A stretch of 64,000 nucleotides of DNA. Origin: Tetraselmis striata. Lineage: Eukaryota; Chlorophyta; Chlorodendrophyceae; Chlorodendrales; Chlorodendraceae. Of this stretch, positions 22,656-35,132 are shown in pieces. The stretch is from NCBI GenBank assembly GCA_006384855.1, contig VCJN01003333.1, positions 1 to 64,000 on the forward strand, written 5' to 3'. How positions within the stretch are numbered: the stretch's first letter is position 1; each line of letters starts with the position of its first letter. The position numbers and the translations under genes are program-made. The notes under the pieces are model-generated. The model was not told the DNA's origin and did no database searches. It saw nothing but the letters and a program-made list of their open reading frames with translations.

Positions 22656-25454
22656 TACGGAAAGCCCTAGGTAGGCGACGCTCCGTTATAGTCATCAAGC
22701 AAATTGCAGAAGCATTATGCAAGAGTAATTAGAGGCCATTGACGAAATTTCCTACACAGTTGGATCTCCGTCTAAAACACTGCCATGAAAATACCCGGCA
22801 CTGACTACCACGAAAGGTCCGCCCTACCCGTTTGGGCGTCGGCCCATTCGAGTAATTCGAGCAAGCCCCAACCCGCGGAGCAAAGCATTTCGGGAGTTCT
22901 ATACATGTGCAACAAAGCAGGCAATGTGAGGGAAGGCCCGACGCCATAGCTGGAAAATTTTCTCATTCCAAGTAAAATCCAGGGCGCCATGAAGGGAGGG
23001 GGGGACCCTGCCCAAAACAAAGGCAGTTAAGTCCTAGGGTGTCGACGGAGTAACCTGACTACTAGCTAGTAATATCCCTGAACCCTGGAACTAACAACCC
23101 AAAATTATGACGGTGATACCCCCACCGCGGGCACTCCACCAACATATGTTCGATATATAGCGACTATTATAGTCTCAGATTCACCGCGCGCCACATGCAG
23201 GGCAGTGTTCCAGGAACCGCTCAGGCATGGCATAAATCCGGGCCAGCAATCGGCGGGCAGTGGGAAATACTCGGGTGCGTAATTGTATCATAATGAGTAG
23301 CCCGGCCACAGCCCCCGCGGGGACACCCACACAGTACTGTGGGTGATAACACACAGTACTGTGGGTGATAAGACGCCTGGACATTTATTAGGTATAAAAC
23401 CCATATATACCCGAGGTTTTATTGCGTGCTAACGATGCCGACGATTCGTAACGCGCCCACACCGATGCCTTTACTAGTTTAGCAGCATAGCGCGAAGCTA
23501 GTGACCTCCACTCAAGTCGTCGTCGCCGTTGTATTTACTCAAAGTCGAGTCTTGTTTTGCCAAAAACGTCGAGCACACTGTTTTACATGGACAAGCAAGG
23601 GCCGAAATTGGCGGGAAGGTTAAGTGAGAGCGTGGAGGGAAAACGCGAAGACGCTGCCGAAGGTACGTCAACTGGAAGATGGCAGACGAGATGCTAGTGG
23701 TTGTCCTTAGTGGTGACGACTAGCCGCTATTGCTCCTTCAATTGTCACAATTTCACTAGCAATACGATAATGGCTTATCCGCCTGCTATACGGCAACGAC
23801 GATACATGTCCTAACCACTAATGTACTCGTTCCAGGACGAAGTATAGTAAAATATACATATATACATATATATTGTATACACCCTTCCACATAAGGGCCG
23901 AAGGATAGAAGACGCTGGGCGGCATTCTCTGCCGGAGTACAGACGGCCAACTCTGATGCGTCTGCCCGTGCTCATCCCGCACCCTCTTCTGGTCGGTGCT
24001 GCTTCCACCGCGCAATTGCTGTAGTGGACGTTTCCTATTGCCTTTTCGGGTGGTTCCCTGATCGCCTTTTGCAGTTAGCTCATGTAGCTACTAGAAGGCG
24101 CTAGCGTAACGCTAAATACTCGCACCAGAACGTGCCTCGTAGATCGAAGCATGACCGCAGCGTCACTTCCCGGCGTGACGAGTATTCCGGGGTACCCGGG
24201 GTACAAACCGTAACGGAGACTTTTGGGGGGAAATTCGAGATGAAAAAAACCCCCAACGAACGGAACTACGATCCCCTGCGCCACGAGAGGACATAGCGTC
24301 TACCATGTATCAACCGATAGCGGGTATCGGCGGCGGGGGTGGGTCAGGTGGCAGTGCCCAGTGGCCAATCGGGGGCGGCTATGGCTCAAAATGCCGTTGC
24401 TGATAGGGGCGCGCGCGGCAGCGCGGAACCACCGGTCCGCGACCTGACGCGTGATTGCGAGTCGCACAAGCGTCTTCTATCCTCTCAGGTATATTAGCGA
24501 AGAGCGTAAAATTCTCAGCCAATTACATCGCAGTATTCGCTGCGTCACGCGTTATTACGCTGGCGTCTGATATCCTTTGACCCTAACTAAGTCACATGGC
24601 CCTTTTTCGCAGAATCCGAGTTTACGAATAGTAGGGCAGCTGAATTTAAGACCTTATGAGCTGAAAAACTGGAATGTTGCACATTTATCTTCGGTGTTTA
24701 TCACCATAGGGTGTAAGCATGCCCTTTGGCCCTAACAATTGTCCTACACGAGTGGCACTTGCGCCACATTGAGCGTTTCCGGTACCCAGCCCACAACAAG
24801 GGGTTGCTGCCCCGCACGTCCTGCCGCGCATGCATAGACCATTGCATGGTGGGATGGTCATGGATGGGTAAGGAAACATGTCCGCAAGAGGCTAGGTCAT
24901 TGTTGGGAAGGGTGGTGCCATAGTGGATGTGGCGTGATACCATCGCCACTGCAATGCTGCCTTGTGGTGCAGCCCTCAAACTCGTGGTATCGCTCAGTGC
25001 GTTGCAAGGAAACGGCAGAAAACCCATATTCCACTAAAATTCAAGCGAGCAATTTCTCCAGTGACAGCACGGTCTTCCAAGGTCGGTTAGGCACTTTTCG
25101 ATTTATAGAAATAATAGGTCGAAGTATGACGTTTGTGTCAGAGTGTGGTAAACACATTGGCGTGGAACTTTACGCCAAGTGGATCTCGACACCCGATACA
25201 CACTGGCGGGACAGTGTGTTGCGTGTACTCGTGCACGGACCGCTTATACTTGGCACATGCTCCCCTTGAGCAATGCCCACGGCCGCCATGCCGGATCCAC
25301 CCTTTCAAAACACTATTTCCACCAGCATCGACGCATTAAGGTGCACGCCATTGCCATGTCACTAGGCTCACGATGGGGCGCTTGGAGCATGCGGCCATGC
25401 ACTACCATAGAAAGACTTGGGCCTATATACGGCAAGGAGGCCGCGAGAACCCTC

Positions 25455-25865
25455 ACGTGCTTGCATGCGCATGCAACGACCACAGTAGCAGCATTTTGTC
25501 TATGATTTTGCTTGTAAACAAGCGTGATGGGCACGACGGGCTTAGTCCATACCGTGAATGACCTACTTTCAATGCCCTTTGCGCATGGTGGATATATATC
25601 ATACCAAAGGTGATGTGGTATGAGCACTAGCGGGACAATGGCGTCCCACGCCCATGGATGCACAAGGGTGGCGCAATTATTGTGGGGTTGAAGCATTAGT
25701 TAGCGCCAAAAGCTCTGCTTTTGCCCAAATGAAAGTGTTGACGGCAAGAATGACGGCTACCGCGTGGCAACATCGGGTGTATCGTCGCGCTATCACGGCA
25801 TCCCCCCCCCCCCCCCCCCCCGCCCCCAGCCGTACGACCCTGAGAAACATGCATGCACGCGCACA
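25455..25865 (+). repeat. Dispersed repeat Y, copy 2
   Basis: Diverged match to 8540-8925 in the same orientation. It carries a 20-nt C run (25802-25821) that copy 1 lacks, so the homopolymer was gained or lost after the copies separated. Confidence 0.5.
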
Positions 25866-26058
25866 CGGCCTCAGTGCAGCCGCGCATGAGCATGCGGATC
25901 GAATTCGCAAACCCCATACTTCTGTGGAAAGGTGTAAACACTCTTACAATAGTAGTAGGTACCCGTATGCCGCTGATGTACGAGGTAGTACTGTACTACA
26001 CTACCTGTACAAAGTGCAGTAAGAACAGGTATACGAATAAGTCGCATTGCTGCTACGG

Positions 26059-26095
26059 TTTTTTTCGCCCCGGGGACAGGACTACTGGCAACTAC
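26059..26095 (+). repeat. T8-CGCCCC repeat, copy d (short)
   Basis: Oligo-T, CGCCCCGGGGACAGGACT, then diverged. Only the first 25 bp or so are clearly kept. Confidence 0.55.
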
Positions 26096-27506
26096 GTCTC
26101 CGCCGTTAAGGACGGCAGTCGCATTGTACTTTCCAAACGTTTCTGTAAAGTTTTCGTCGTGTGGTTTCTCATACCTCGTTAGTCATATATATTATGGCTA
26201 TCCTGACATGAGTCAGTCGGCCTGTTGGTTCCTTTTAGCTGTTCTTAGTTCTATTTTGGTGGCCGGTCCCCTTTTGGATTGTTTTCTTGTAGCTCATCCT
26301 TCCCCAGATGCCCCGCCTCGAAAGTATGCGTCGATTCCAGCACATATATCACCACCACACATATATATGAGCAGTCAGCCATCATTGATATTGTAGCTGA
26401 TTCTGGAGTTGATTCTGGGTCGCTTCGAATGATTAGCACGGCATGTTTTCATATTTGATATCAATTAATAGACGTTCATGATGAGGGTACACAGTGCCGA
26501 TAATAATAGTATAATATCTTGACATCCGCATGTGCTACTACTACCAAATTGCAGCGATCTGGCCTTCTGCGCAACTGCGTGGGCTGTTATGAATGCTGGG
26601 AATAATTCTGTAGGCGGGAGGAAGGCAATGTGACATTAGTCTTCGACCGGGCATTTGCGCCGCAGCACTCACAGCGACAGCTGCCTTACAAAGAATCCGC
26701 ACAGGTGATCATGTGAAAAGTGCAGCTTCTTTGCCGAATAGTTCCCCGGTACTCGCTAAATGACATCCTCCCGGGGTTCAAACCAGGTGCAGCTCGGTCA
26801 CAACCCTAAGATGCAACGTACTAAAACGAGTACGAGTAAGGACTAGTAACCGGTGGCTACTACAGTCCAAAAGCCCGTATGAACGGAACATGATTTAGGG
26901 TTTAAACCCTAAATAATAAAACCATTTTGAACAGCACTTGATTTCTGATTTAAGGTTTAAACCTTACACCCTAAAACCTAAATAAACCCTAAAACAACCA
27001 CCAGTAGCGTGCCATTGAGCGGACTACCAACACGGCGCAAGACAAGTCGCTGGTCGCGGCCGCTGGTCATACGCGCGCAGCGGGTGCCACGCAGCCAAAA
27101 GCGATGCCAACTACACATCTCGGATTTGAGACCCGTTTGCGGTCTTCAGAAACGAGTACCCTGCGCAAACCGGTTTGCCAGCTCATCACTGGCACATCTA
27201 CAACCGTAGGGGCCGCTTAACAGGGGTGATCAAAATCTGCGCGTTGCCCGTAATATCGCAGCCCCTCCCTTCCCTCGCCTGTTTGCCTTACGCTACTCGG
27301 GGCAGTTGTCGTTCCGGTAGTCACATGAGAGACCACAGTCTAATCAGCGTTGCGCTTGAGCGTCTTCCTCTCGTACACAACCACGCCTGCAAAGTCTGAT
27401 AAATCTCTCCAGTCCATGTACACACTGCTACACGACGTGCGCAGTACCCTCCCTCTTACGCAGGCGGCATCCCCTGTTCCTCGCGGCATGGCACCTAGCT
27501 CGTAGG

Positions 27507-28997
27507 CTAGTTTGTGGCGACCTCCAGGTCCGGCAGGTCATCTATCTGCTCTTCCTCCGCCAGCGTGGGGTTCTGGTAGCGCGCCAAGCTGGCCTCTCGC
27601 TTTGCCAGCGGTGCTTGCAGCGCCAGCAGATACTTGTCCAGCTGGGCAATCAGTCCCTCCTGGACAGCGGCAGCACCAGGTGGAGCACGTCAGCATGCCC
27701 GGCTCGTGACTATACACACATTCCATTGGCTGGCAAGCCGGCCGCAGCAGAGGTGCTGCGCGGAGCAGGCAGTTTCTACCTTCAGCTGACGCTCCTCTGC
27801 CGAGGCGGACTGCGAAAGGGAGGCCCTCACACCCGCAATCTCCTCCTCGTAACCCTGCTTCTTTGCCTGGATCTTCCCGATCTCGGACTGCAGCTTGACA
27901 ATTCTCTCACTGCGCACGTATCCGATGCACGGAGTCTTAGCCACATGCGCCGCACATCTACAGGGACAGGGAAGGAGGGGGGGGGGGTAATGTGCCCGGG
28001 CGCAAGGGCCCAGTCTCAGCACAAATGTCAGCGCACATGAGAGTGCCCCCGGTGTTGGACAGCGGACAGCTGCTCGGTCATGACGCGGCACTACGGAATC
28101 TTACCTGGGGCGCTGCGCCCACGCAGGCTTCTCCCGCTTTGGGACCGCCCTGTTCTTCTCCTTGTCTGTCACCAGCTTGCCTTTTTTAAAGGTCAAGCAG
28201 CCGGAGCCGTCGCAGTTCTCGCAGGGGCTCTGCACCGACGCGCGCCGCTTGTTTCAGCCAAATGACTACCCATGCAACACCGACCATCCGCAGACGCAGT
28301 CGGCTGCAACTTTAGCCGTGGGAGCTTTTGGGGGCCGCGCGTTCTCACCGTCATGACCCGGAAGCCATAGTGCTCCCTGATCTCCCCGACACCTTGGCAC
28401 TTGGCGCACGGCTTCACCTCTACCTCCTCTGCCGTCTTTCGCGGCCTGTCCACTGTGCCCCACAGGGCGAGGACGACGGAACATCCTCAGCAACAGTCAA
28501 GTGCCCCACTCAACGCCTGCTGTGTCGCGCTTCTCCCCGCCCTTTCCAATACCATGCGTCATACGTATTGTAAGCAAAATACTTGTCCTTGGCCTGATTA
28601 CTGACTAGCCCCGGTCCCAGCCAGGGGGTCAAAGCGGGACCAGACACAGGTAACCATCTCACCTGAGGGACAGCAGCCGTCAATACACGCCACCTGCTGC
28701 TGGATGGCGGAATCCAGTCCGGTCTGCGAAGCCAGGAGAGGCAGGGAAGGAGCACAGCGGGCTTCAGCGGCTTCGGCATTGCTCCGTCGCAGCGGCTCGG
28801 CGGCTCGCCAGCGGCTGGCCGAGGCCGCTTCGGCACGGCAGGCGGACTAAACACAGCAAGGCGGCGGAAACCCAGGGACCGCACGCGCGCGGGGAGGCTC
28901 GCGTCCGTACCTGCGGCGTGCAGCATCCCTGCGAGTACTTGAGGCGCAGGTTCTCCTCCAGGCTGCGCCCCGCCGAGCCAGCGAGCTCCATTGCCAT
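27507..28997 (-). CDS. CxxCxGxG zinc-finger, coiled-coil protein
   Basis: Six short exons join in phase: 28997-28911, 28723-28663, 28452-28349, 28229-28105, 27957-27780 and 27659-27507, giving 235 residues and a TAG stop. Exon 3 ends a first DnaJ-type motif PCAKCQGVG (65-72) followed by EIREHYGFRVM, and exon 4 begins a second, PCENCDGSG (87-94), then CLTFKKGKL. Two CxxCxGxG motifs can bind one zinc ion, as in the cysteine-rich domain of DnaJ and in small plastid assembly factors such as BSD2. From about residue 138 the chain is charged and heptad-like (RSERIVKLQSEIGKIQAKKQ...), probably a coiled coil, ending in an acidic tail. There is no J domain and no obvious signal or transit peptide. I do not recognise the family, so no symbol is given. 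A C run lies in intron 4, close to its acceptor. Confidence 0.75.
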
Positions 28998-29309
28998 GCC
29001 GGCCCACGCACACACGTGCGGCGACGAGCTTCGGAAGACGCTTCTGGCTGTGCAGGGAAGCAAGGTATGCTGGAGGACAGGTTGTGGCTGGGGCTGGTGA
29101 TGTGATGGGACCTCGCGTCTGACGGAGCGGTGAGGACGAGCTGAAGAGACGAGGGCGGCGGGGCGCGGGAGTGGGACAGGGATGTCGGCATGCCATATTC
29201 GCCGTTCCAACCGCCATCTCCCTCATTCGCGTCCCGCAGCCAACAGCGTCCCGTAGCGCTATAGCGACTACTCAAATTCCCCCAGCTCTTTCCGCAAGTC
29301 CATCGCTGC

Positions 29310-29395
29310 CTAAACGGCCGCCGTAGGTAGAGAAGCTGCATCAAGGGTTTCGCTGGTGCCAGTCCTGTCCCGGGGACGAAAAAACACCCCAAAAA
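29310..29395 (-). repeat. T8-CGCCCC repeat, copy e (inverted)
   Basis: On the minus strand: oligo-T, CGTCCCCGGGACAGGACTGG, CACCAGCGAAACCCTTG, then CTACGGCGGCCGTTTAGGC. It shares its 3' part with copy c. Confidence 0.7.
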
Positions 29396-29664
29396 TTCCC
29401 CAGCGCGAGCCACGGCCTGCGGACGACCTTGTTCCGATATTGTGCAGTATCAATACGGGGACAAACCGAACGTATGGTGGCAGCAACCTTGCCGCCTGGA
29501 TCAGCGACTCCTCGACCCCGCTGACGCGAGCGTCGACCGAGCAATTATCCTGATGACTTGCTTGGGAGCATCCAGAGTCTGCTGTCAAAATATTTTACAG
29601 CAGCTTAAGCTGTCCAACATTTGTCCAACAATAAAATGCACCATATATTATGCACCATATATTA

Positions 29665-29992
29665 TGTTTAGAGATGTGTTCCTTGGGTTAGCTTTCCCTC
29701 CTTCACCCTAGGGTATGCGGGTGTCAACACCGGTTGCCCGTGCGCGGCCTCTGTGCCGTGCCAAGTTAACGTGGCGCGCGGCCAGTGAGAGAGCAATAAT
29801 GCACGCCCGGCGCCGGGCAGTCTTACTTGGTGATTTAGCGCACCGAAATGTCGAAGAATGGCACTTTGCGTGCCGCCCTCGGCGAAAACATCGGTCACCC
29901 CAATACCAGTCGAATCGTTTAAAACCATCATTGTCCGCTAGAAGGGCTTACTCTCAATCTGAGTTTTTTGCTCGCCGCATGCCTGCTCAACA
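29665..29992 (+). repeat. Left LTR-like direct repeat
   Basis: Starts TGTTTAGAGATGTGTT and ends near CTGCTCAACA. Shared landmarks with the right copy: CCTAGGGTATG, ACACCGGTTGC, CGCCGGGCAGTCTT, GGCGAAAACATC, CCAGTCGAATC-like and AAAACCATC. The copies differ at many positions, so insertion is old. Confidence 0.65.
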
Positions 29993-30593
29993 CTAACTCG
30001 CGGTTTCCGACCGTGCAGAGGGCTCAAACCCCTGGAAAATGGTACAAAATCTCCCACCTTCGCTCTCGCCGCTACTATAAGACCATCCCAATGAGCCAAG
30101 GCTCCTCTCTTCTGGCCGCAGCTCCCTCTCGGACGACCCCTTCGATACAATAGAATACATCCGATGATGTGTGGCAACGGCTCGCCCACCGGCCCCAAGA
30201 TGATGGTCGACGCCGGCAAGGCGACGGCTGTCGACGATCTTACACCCCTAAAATTGCCCCCAGCTTGTCGATCGACAACCTGTGGTTATATCCGCTTTAT
30301 AATTCGGAGACGGCGGTTGCAGCCGGAGTCGATGGCAACCGGAGCTTAAATACGATTGTCGATCGTACATACACGCGAGGGAGTCGAGACGTCGGCTACT
30401 GCTCAAGCGAGCCGCATCGAGCGAGCGAGGTGGCTGGGGCGTCGTGAGGCGGAAGACACGAGAATGAGACAGCCCATCCAGGAGTAACTCTCTAGATTCT
30501 TTGCTACCCAAGAGACTCCTATGCCGCCGGCGGAGAGGATGCCAGTAATTCCTGGCGGGAATATCACTATATCACGAGTCCCTCGTCGGTGGT

Positions 30594-32720
30594 ATGGACC
30601 AGAACGTCCGTGCGACCTTCGCTCCCTCGAGCGAACCCCACTACCTTGATTGGAAAATCGCCCTCGCTACGACTGCTATGCCCGGTTGCGAGAACGGGAT
30701 GCCTCTCGACAGTCTGCGACGCCCGGGGCTTTTCCTCACCGCCCTCGACCGCGTGCTTGAGTACATGCTTGGTAACCTCGTTTTCAGCCGCCCGACAGCG
30801 GACGAGTACTACCACGCCGCGTGGGTTTTTTTTCGCCCCCGGGACAGGACTGGCACCAGTGAAAGACATGACTGGCGTGCTACGGGGCCTTCATCGCCGG
30901 CTTGGCCATCGGCTCCAGCCCCTCGTCCACAGCTTCGTCGAGGCCGTCGACGACGGTCATCGGTTCCGCTTGGCACACCTTCGCGTGTAGTGGGAAACGC
31001 AGATGCACAACGGCGACACCTTCGCCTCGATGTCGAGCGAGAGCGCTACCTCATCCAATCATGGCACCGAGAACCAGGGGTCGCCCGAGTTCACCGAGCA
31101 GCTGAAGCTCTACAAGCACCACGTGTACGACGCGAACATCGCAAGCGCGGCGAAGACATAAGCTCGTCAGCGTTTTGGCGGTGGCAATGACCGCGACAGG
31201 GACTGCGCAGCTGCAACCGCGACAACTTTAAGAACGCGCGCGGCGCGCAATACGGCGGCGCCGCAAACCATCTTCGCCAAGGACGTCACCAAGGATTCCG
31301 GTAAGGGCAAGGCGAAGGACGAAGCCCCGACGGCCGACAAGGCCAAATGATGGGGTGCTCCGCCGTGCCGGCCCCAGGCGATTGTGTTTCGAGGACACAC
31401 CTGCTACCTTTGGGCGTGCCTTCCAAGCAACGCTGCACTAGAGTCGTCCGTACGAGCGGGACTTCATCGCCACTGACCCACCTGTCCGGGTCGCCGTCTC
31501 CCTCTTACCCTCGCCATGTCAACCCCTCCGGCCTTATTATGTCTTTTTGCATCGCGAGTCTACACCGACTCCCCCATTCTGGCGCGCCCATCCCGACCTG
31601 CCGCACTAACCCTATTTGCCCGTCGCTCGCACATCAGCCTCTCGCGGGCGGCCCGACGGGCCATCAGTTACTCGCGCGACGCTCGTTGCGAGATCAGCGG
31701 TTACAACACCATGCCTTCCTTGCATCACCTTTGTGCTACTCCCGTCGTTACCAGCACCCGGCGTGCGCCATCGTCGAACCCTACAGTGGCGTACGGCGCA
31801 TTTTGGCGCGTCCGTCACACCACGAAGCTAGACGCCTGCGTACTTCATCGCAGACGCCGAGGTGAAGGCCCCCTAGACTGAGCTCGTGCGAGGCAGCATC
31901 GAAGCTCTGTACGGCACGGACGACGGGAGCCAAGGTGCTCGACTCCTGACTGCATCGCTCACCGCGAGCACCTACTTGAACAACGATCGCAAGATCCGCC
32001 TGTTCGCCGACGGAGTTTTGCATCGACGAGGAACGCATCTCCCCTCTAGACTGCACCCGTCCGCTGCCTCGCCTAGATTGCGGAGCGCGGCATCATCGGC
32101 GCCGGCTCTTTGCAGCCCTATTTCTCCGCGCGCCATCTACACCTTCTTGCGCCACACCGGTCGGGATGACGCCCCGGCTACCGGTCCAGCCATCATCGAC
32201 AAGAAGCGCGCGCTTCGAATCCGTCAGCTCAAGACCACCAAGAAGCTTCGGCGCGCCCCCTTGCCGTGCGACATCATCGCCGACATCCTCGACAACCTAG
32301 CTGTCTTTCCCACGACCACCACCGACTACGGCAACATCCTTCGCCACGGCGTAGCGGTGTGTCCGACGTTTACGTTTTACTCCCGTAGTCCCGTGGTGAG
32401 TCTATCGTCTCAAACATGCCGACTCCGCGACATGGACGTCGACGCCCACAACATCACCCTCCTCGTCAATCGCGAGAAATAAGGCGGGACATCGCAAGCG
32501 TCGAAACGGGTTCAAGCCCCTACCTCAAATCCATGCCACCGCCGTGAGTTGGACAACCTTTCTGCGCCGCTTCGTCACCTACCGCGACGCGGAGTTCAGG
32601 GCATTCCCTTCCGCCAAGCAATTGAAATCGATTTCAACTGCTAGCATGCCGCACCTCCTCGCTGAGGCCCAGTTGCTCTTAGGGCGTCCTATTTCTGATC
32701 GCAATATGAAGCACTAAGTG
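30594..32720 (+). pseudogene. Decayed coding region inside the LTR remnant
   Basis: Open segments in changing frames have exon-like composition: 30594-30823 (SEPHYLDWKIALATTAMPG...), about 31060-31140 (FTEQLKLYKHHVYDANIAS), 31886-32020 and 32541-32720 (FLRRFVTYRDAEFRAFPSAK). The first two could be the remains of a gag-like protein, which is a guess from position after the left LTR. Stops and frameshifts separate all of them. Confidence 0.35.
30825..30864 (+). repeat. T8-CGCCCC repeat, copy f
   Basis: Oligo-T, CGCCCCCGGGACAGGACTGG, CACCAGTGAAAG. It begins right after the codons for YYHAAW in the decayed frame, so it may be an insertion into the older element. Confidence 0.7.
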
Positions 32721-33182
32721 TAATTATAGTTCAAGCTACCGGCCATCCCCGTCATGTGTGTCCTAGCCCCTCCTCCTTCCAGTGGGTTGTAGCTAGGACA
32801 GCAACGCCCCCATGTAGTTGTCCCTATCTAAGTCAGCCATACCCCATTGAGAGCTAAACATGTAGGCTTAGGCAGCCAAAGCCGTCCCGCCTGCAACTAT
32901 TAGGGTGAGAGGGGGGAGCGGGCCAACCGGAATAGCTTAGTGCCGCTCAGTATTTATCCACCGCTGAGCCGGCTAGTAGGGTTTCGTGGGGGCTGCGATG
33001 CCCTCCATAATGGTAATGGGGTACAGTTATACTCAGCGGAATAAAATCTGCTACGGTACTCAGCCATGTGATCATCCCGTGCATCGGGGCGGTATGGTCA
33101 TAATTGCGAGAATAAGATATAGTAATTATGCAATTATACTGGCCACATGGGTTAGTAATGACCGGGGTTCATGGGTTAGCTG

Positions 33183-34835
33183 GCCGGTTAGTCGCGTCGG
33201 CGGATCGCGCGGCAATTACTGGTGCGAGCTGCTGGATGGGTGGGCTGTTTCGTCGTCCTTCTCCCACTCGCTTTCAGCGGCGCAAGTGCCAGAGAGGCGC
33301 GGATTGCTCCTACTGCGGGTACGACTACGGGCGGCGCCGCCGTAGCGGCTGTGGCCCCGGGTTGCTTCGTCTTGAGCTTGCCCGGTGCGGCTGCCTTGCC
33401 ACTACCCTTCGGCATGGGTTGGGGGGGGGGGGGGGGGGAGTCTAGCAAGGATCTAGCAAGATTGGGTGATGCATGCAATGTGACTCCGCCGTGAGCTGCG
33501 CGAGTTCGGCTGCGAGTGCGGGTTCGCTGGCTGAGGAGGACAGCTCGAGCAACTCGGTGGTCTCGACGGTGAGGTGCTGGATCACGACATGTCGTTCTGC
33601 GGTGCCGTCAGGCGTAGTTCCTTCGCGGAACGTGCGCTGGGATGGAGAGCGCTCGGGAGAGCCGCGGGAGACGTCGGCCAGATCTGGTACCTCCGCTGCT
33701 CCGCGCGGTGGCCGTTGTCGTCCACCTCAATGTTGCTGTCTTTCTCCTCGTAGTTGAGTTCCAGCTCGTTCTCGCCATTGGCAAGTATTTCTGTCATGGG
33801 GGGCGCTCTTGGGCGGGGGAGGGGTGGCGCATGCTTGGGCTAGACAAGCGCCGGGGGTTGGTTCCGCTCATGCATGCTCGGCGCTGATCGAGGGCTACAA
33901 CGGTAGTAGCGACCGCCTTGCGCCCCGGCACCACGTGTTCGAGTCCTGGGTGGGGAATGTCGTCAGCCTGGAGGTCGGCCTAGGCTGCTTGGGGTCGCTG
34001 ATGGTGGCGGTTGGGCTGGGCCGAATGGTGCTGACGCCGACGCCACGTTTGCTGGCTGCTCGGCCAGCGCCGGAGCTGGCGCGGCCGTGATCTTCTTGCT
34101 CGCCGTCGACACCGTCTTGCGCCACTTCCCCATTCGGTCAGTGGCCCGGGTGCCACCGATAACGCTGTGGTGGCGGGCGAACATCTGCATGGTGAGGGTG
34201 TAGATCGGGCGTTGTTCGGCTCTGAGGGTGAGGGATGCTTGCTTTGGGGAGGGGGGGGGGGGGATCTTCCGAGCCTTCTTGCGTAGGCCCTACGCCGTGC
34301 GGCGGAGCTGATTGCGGCCAACGTTGAGCTCGCCTGCCTCGCGGACCGTATGGCTAAAGGGGTGTACGTGTAGCTCCGAGGGATGGAACTCGGACTCCGT
34401 GAGGTAGAAAACTATGGTGCGGATGCGGACGGCCCGCAGTAGGGCGACGATGGGGGAGGTGATGGCCACGGCAAATCGGAGAGTGGCCGCAAACTCCTCG
34501 TCTTCTTTGCCAAGAGAGATGGTGCAGAGGCTGTCGTCCCTCACGCGTAACATCTTCGGCTCGGTGTAGTGTTGCTTCATGTCGACGCCAGCAGCCGTCT
34601 CGGTGTCTAATAATGGTGGCGGCGATCGCCTCTGCCAGCTACTCGACCGTCGATTGCAAAGAATCCCGCCAAGCAACCCGACCGATTCCGGGCGCTCATC
34701 CCCGGCGATGGTGCTACCCTTACCTGGAATGCCGCTACCTTCGGAGACTTCTGGCTCAAGCGGGCCGTTGGCCGCATCAATATAGCCCACCCCCACCCAC
34801 CCTACTCCCCCGAAGGCTTCGTGTGGACCTCGCAT
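33183..34835 (-). pseudogene. Minus-strand coding-like segments, unassigned
   Basis: Segments at 34600-34330 (RVRDDSLCTISLGKEDEEFA..., ESEFHPSELHVHPFSHTVRE), 34228-34010 (EQRPIYTLTMQMFARHHSV..., TDRMGKWRKTVSTASKK), 33797-33680 (LANGENELELNYEEKDSN) and 33640-33485 look like exons or pieces of a broken gene. C runs on this strand (34263-34251 and 33438-33421) fall between them, as in introns of intact genes here. I recognise no family. It may be a small host-like gene inside the LTR remnant or part of the element. Confidence 0.3.
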
Positions 34836-35132
34836 TCCTTATGGGAGGGCGCGGCGTCGGGCGCAAATGCAGCTGGCGTGCCCGCCTTTGACAAATCCGC
34901 CAATGCTGGGGCGGATGGGCCCGCAATTTTGAGGTCATCAACGACTACATCGACCCGACAACGCTTTGTACCTGCGCCGCCGCGCTTGTGTATCGCTGCT
35001 TCTCTCCCAGTACGGTCACCCTTCGCAGCCTTTTCGGCAGCGCCACAGCTCCGTTGGGCGCCGCCCCGTCCCCTCTGCAGTCATAAAGATCGAGGTGGCT
35101 AATCTCGGTCCTTCGCCTATCTCCCTTTGAGA

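Larger units (their letters stand above)
22014..27506. other. Repeat-rich region, no gene recognised
   Basis: Contains the second MITE, three copies of the T8-CGCCCC repeat, a 21-bp tandem duplication (about 23325-23370), one copy of the AGCTCATGTA repeat (24059-24090), repeat Y (25455-25865) with a C run at 25802-25821, and AAACCCTAA motifs at 26895-26995. Frames are short and have no recognisable domain. Confidence 0.55.

Noticed and set aside
30594..32482. Intact gag or other gene in the LTR remnant
   Set aside because: Stops and frame changes occur every few hundred bases; only decayed segments can be supported.
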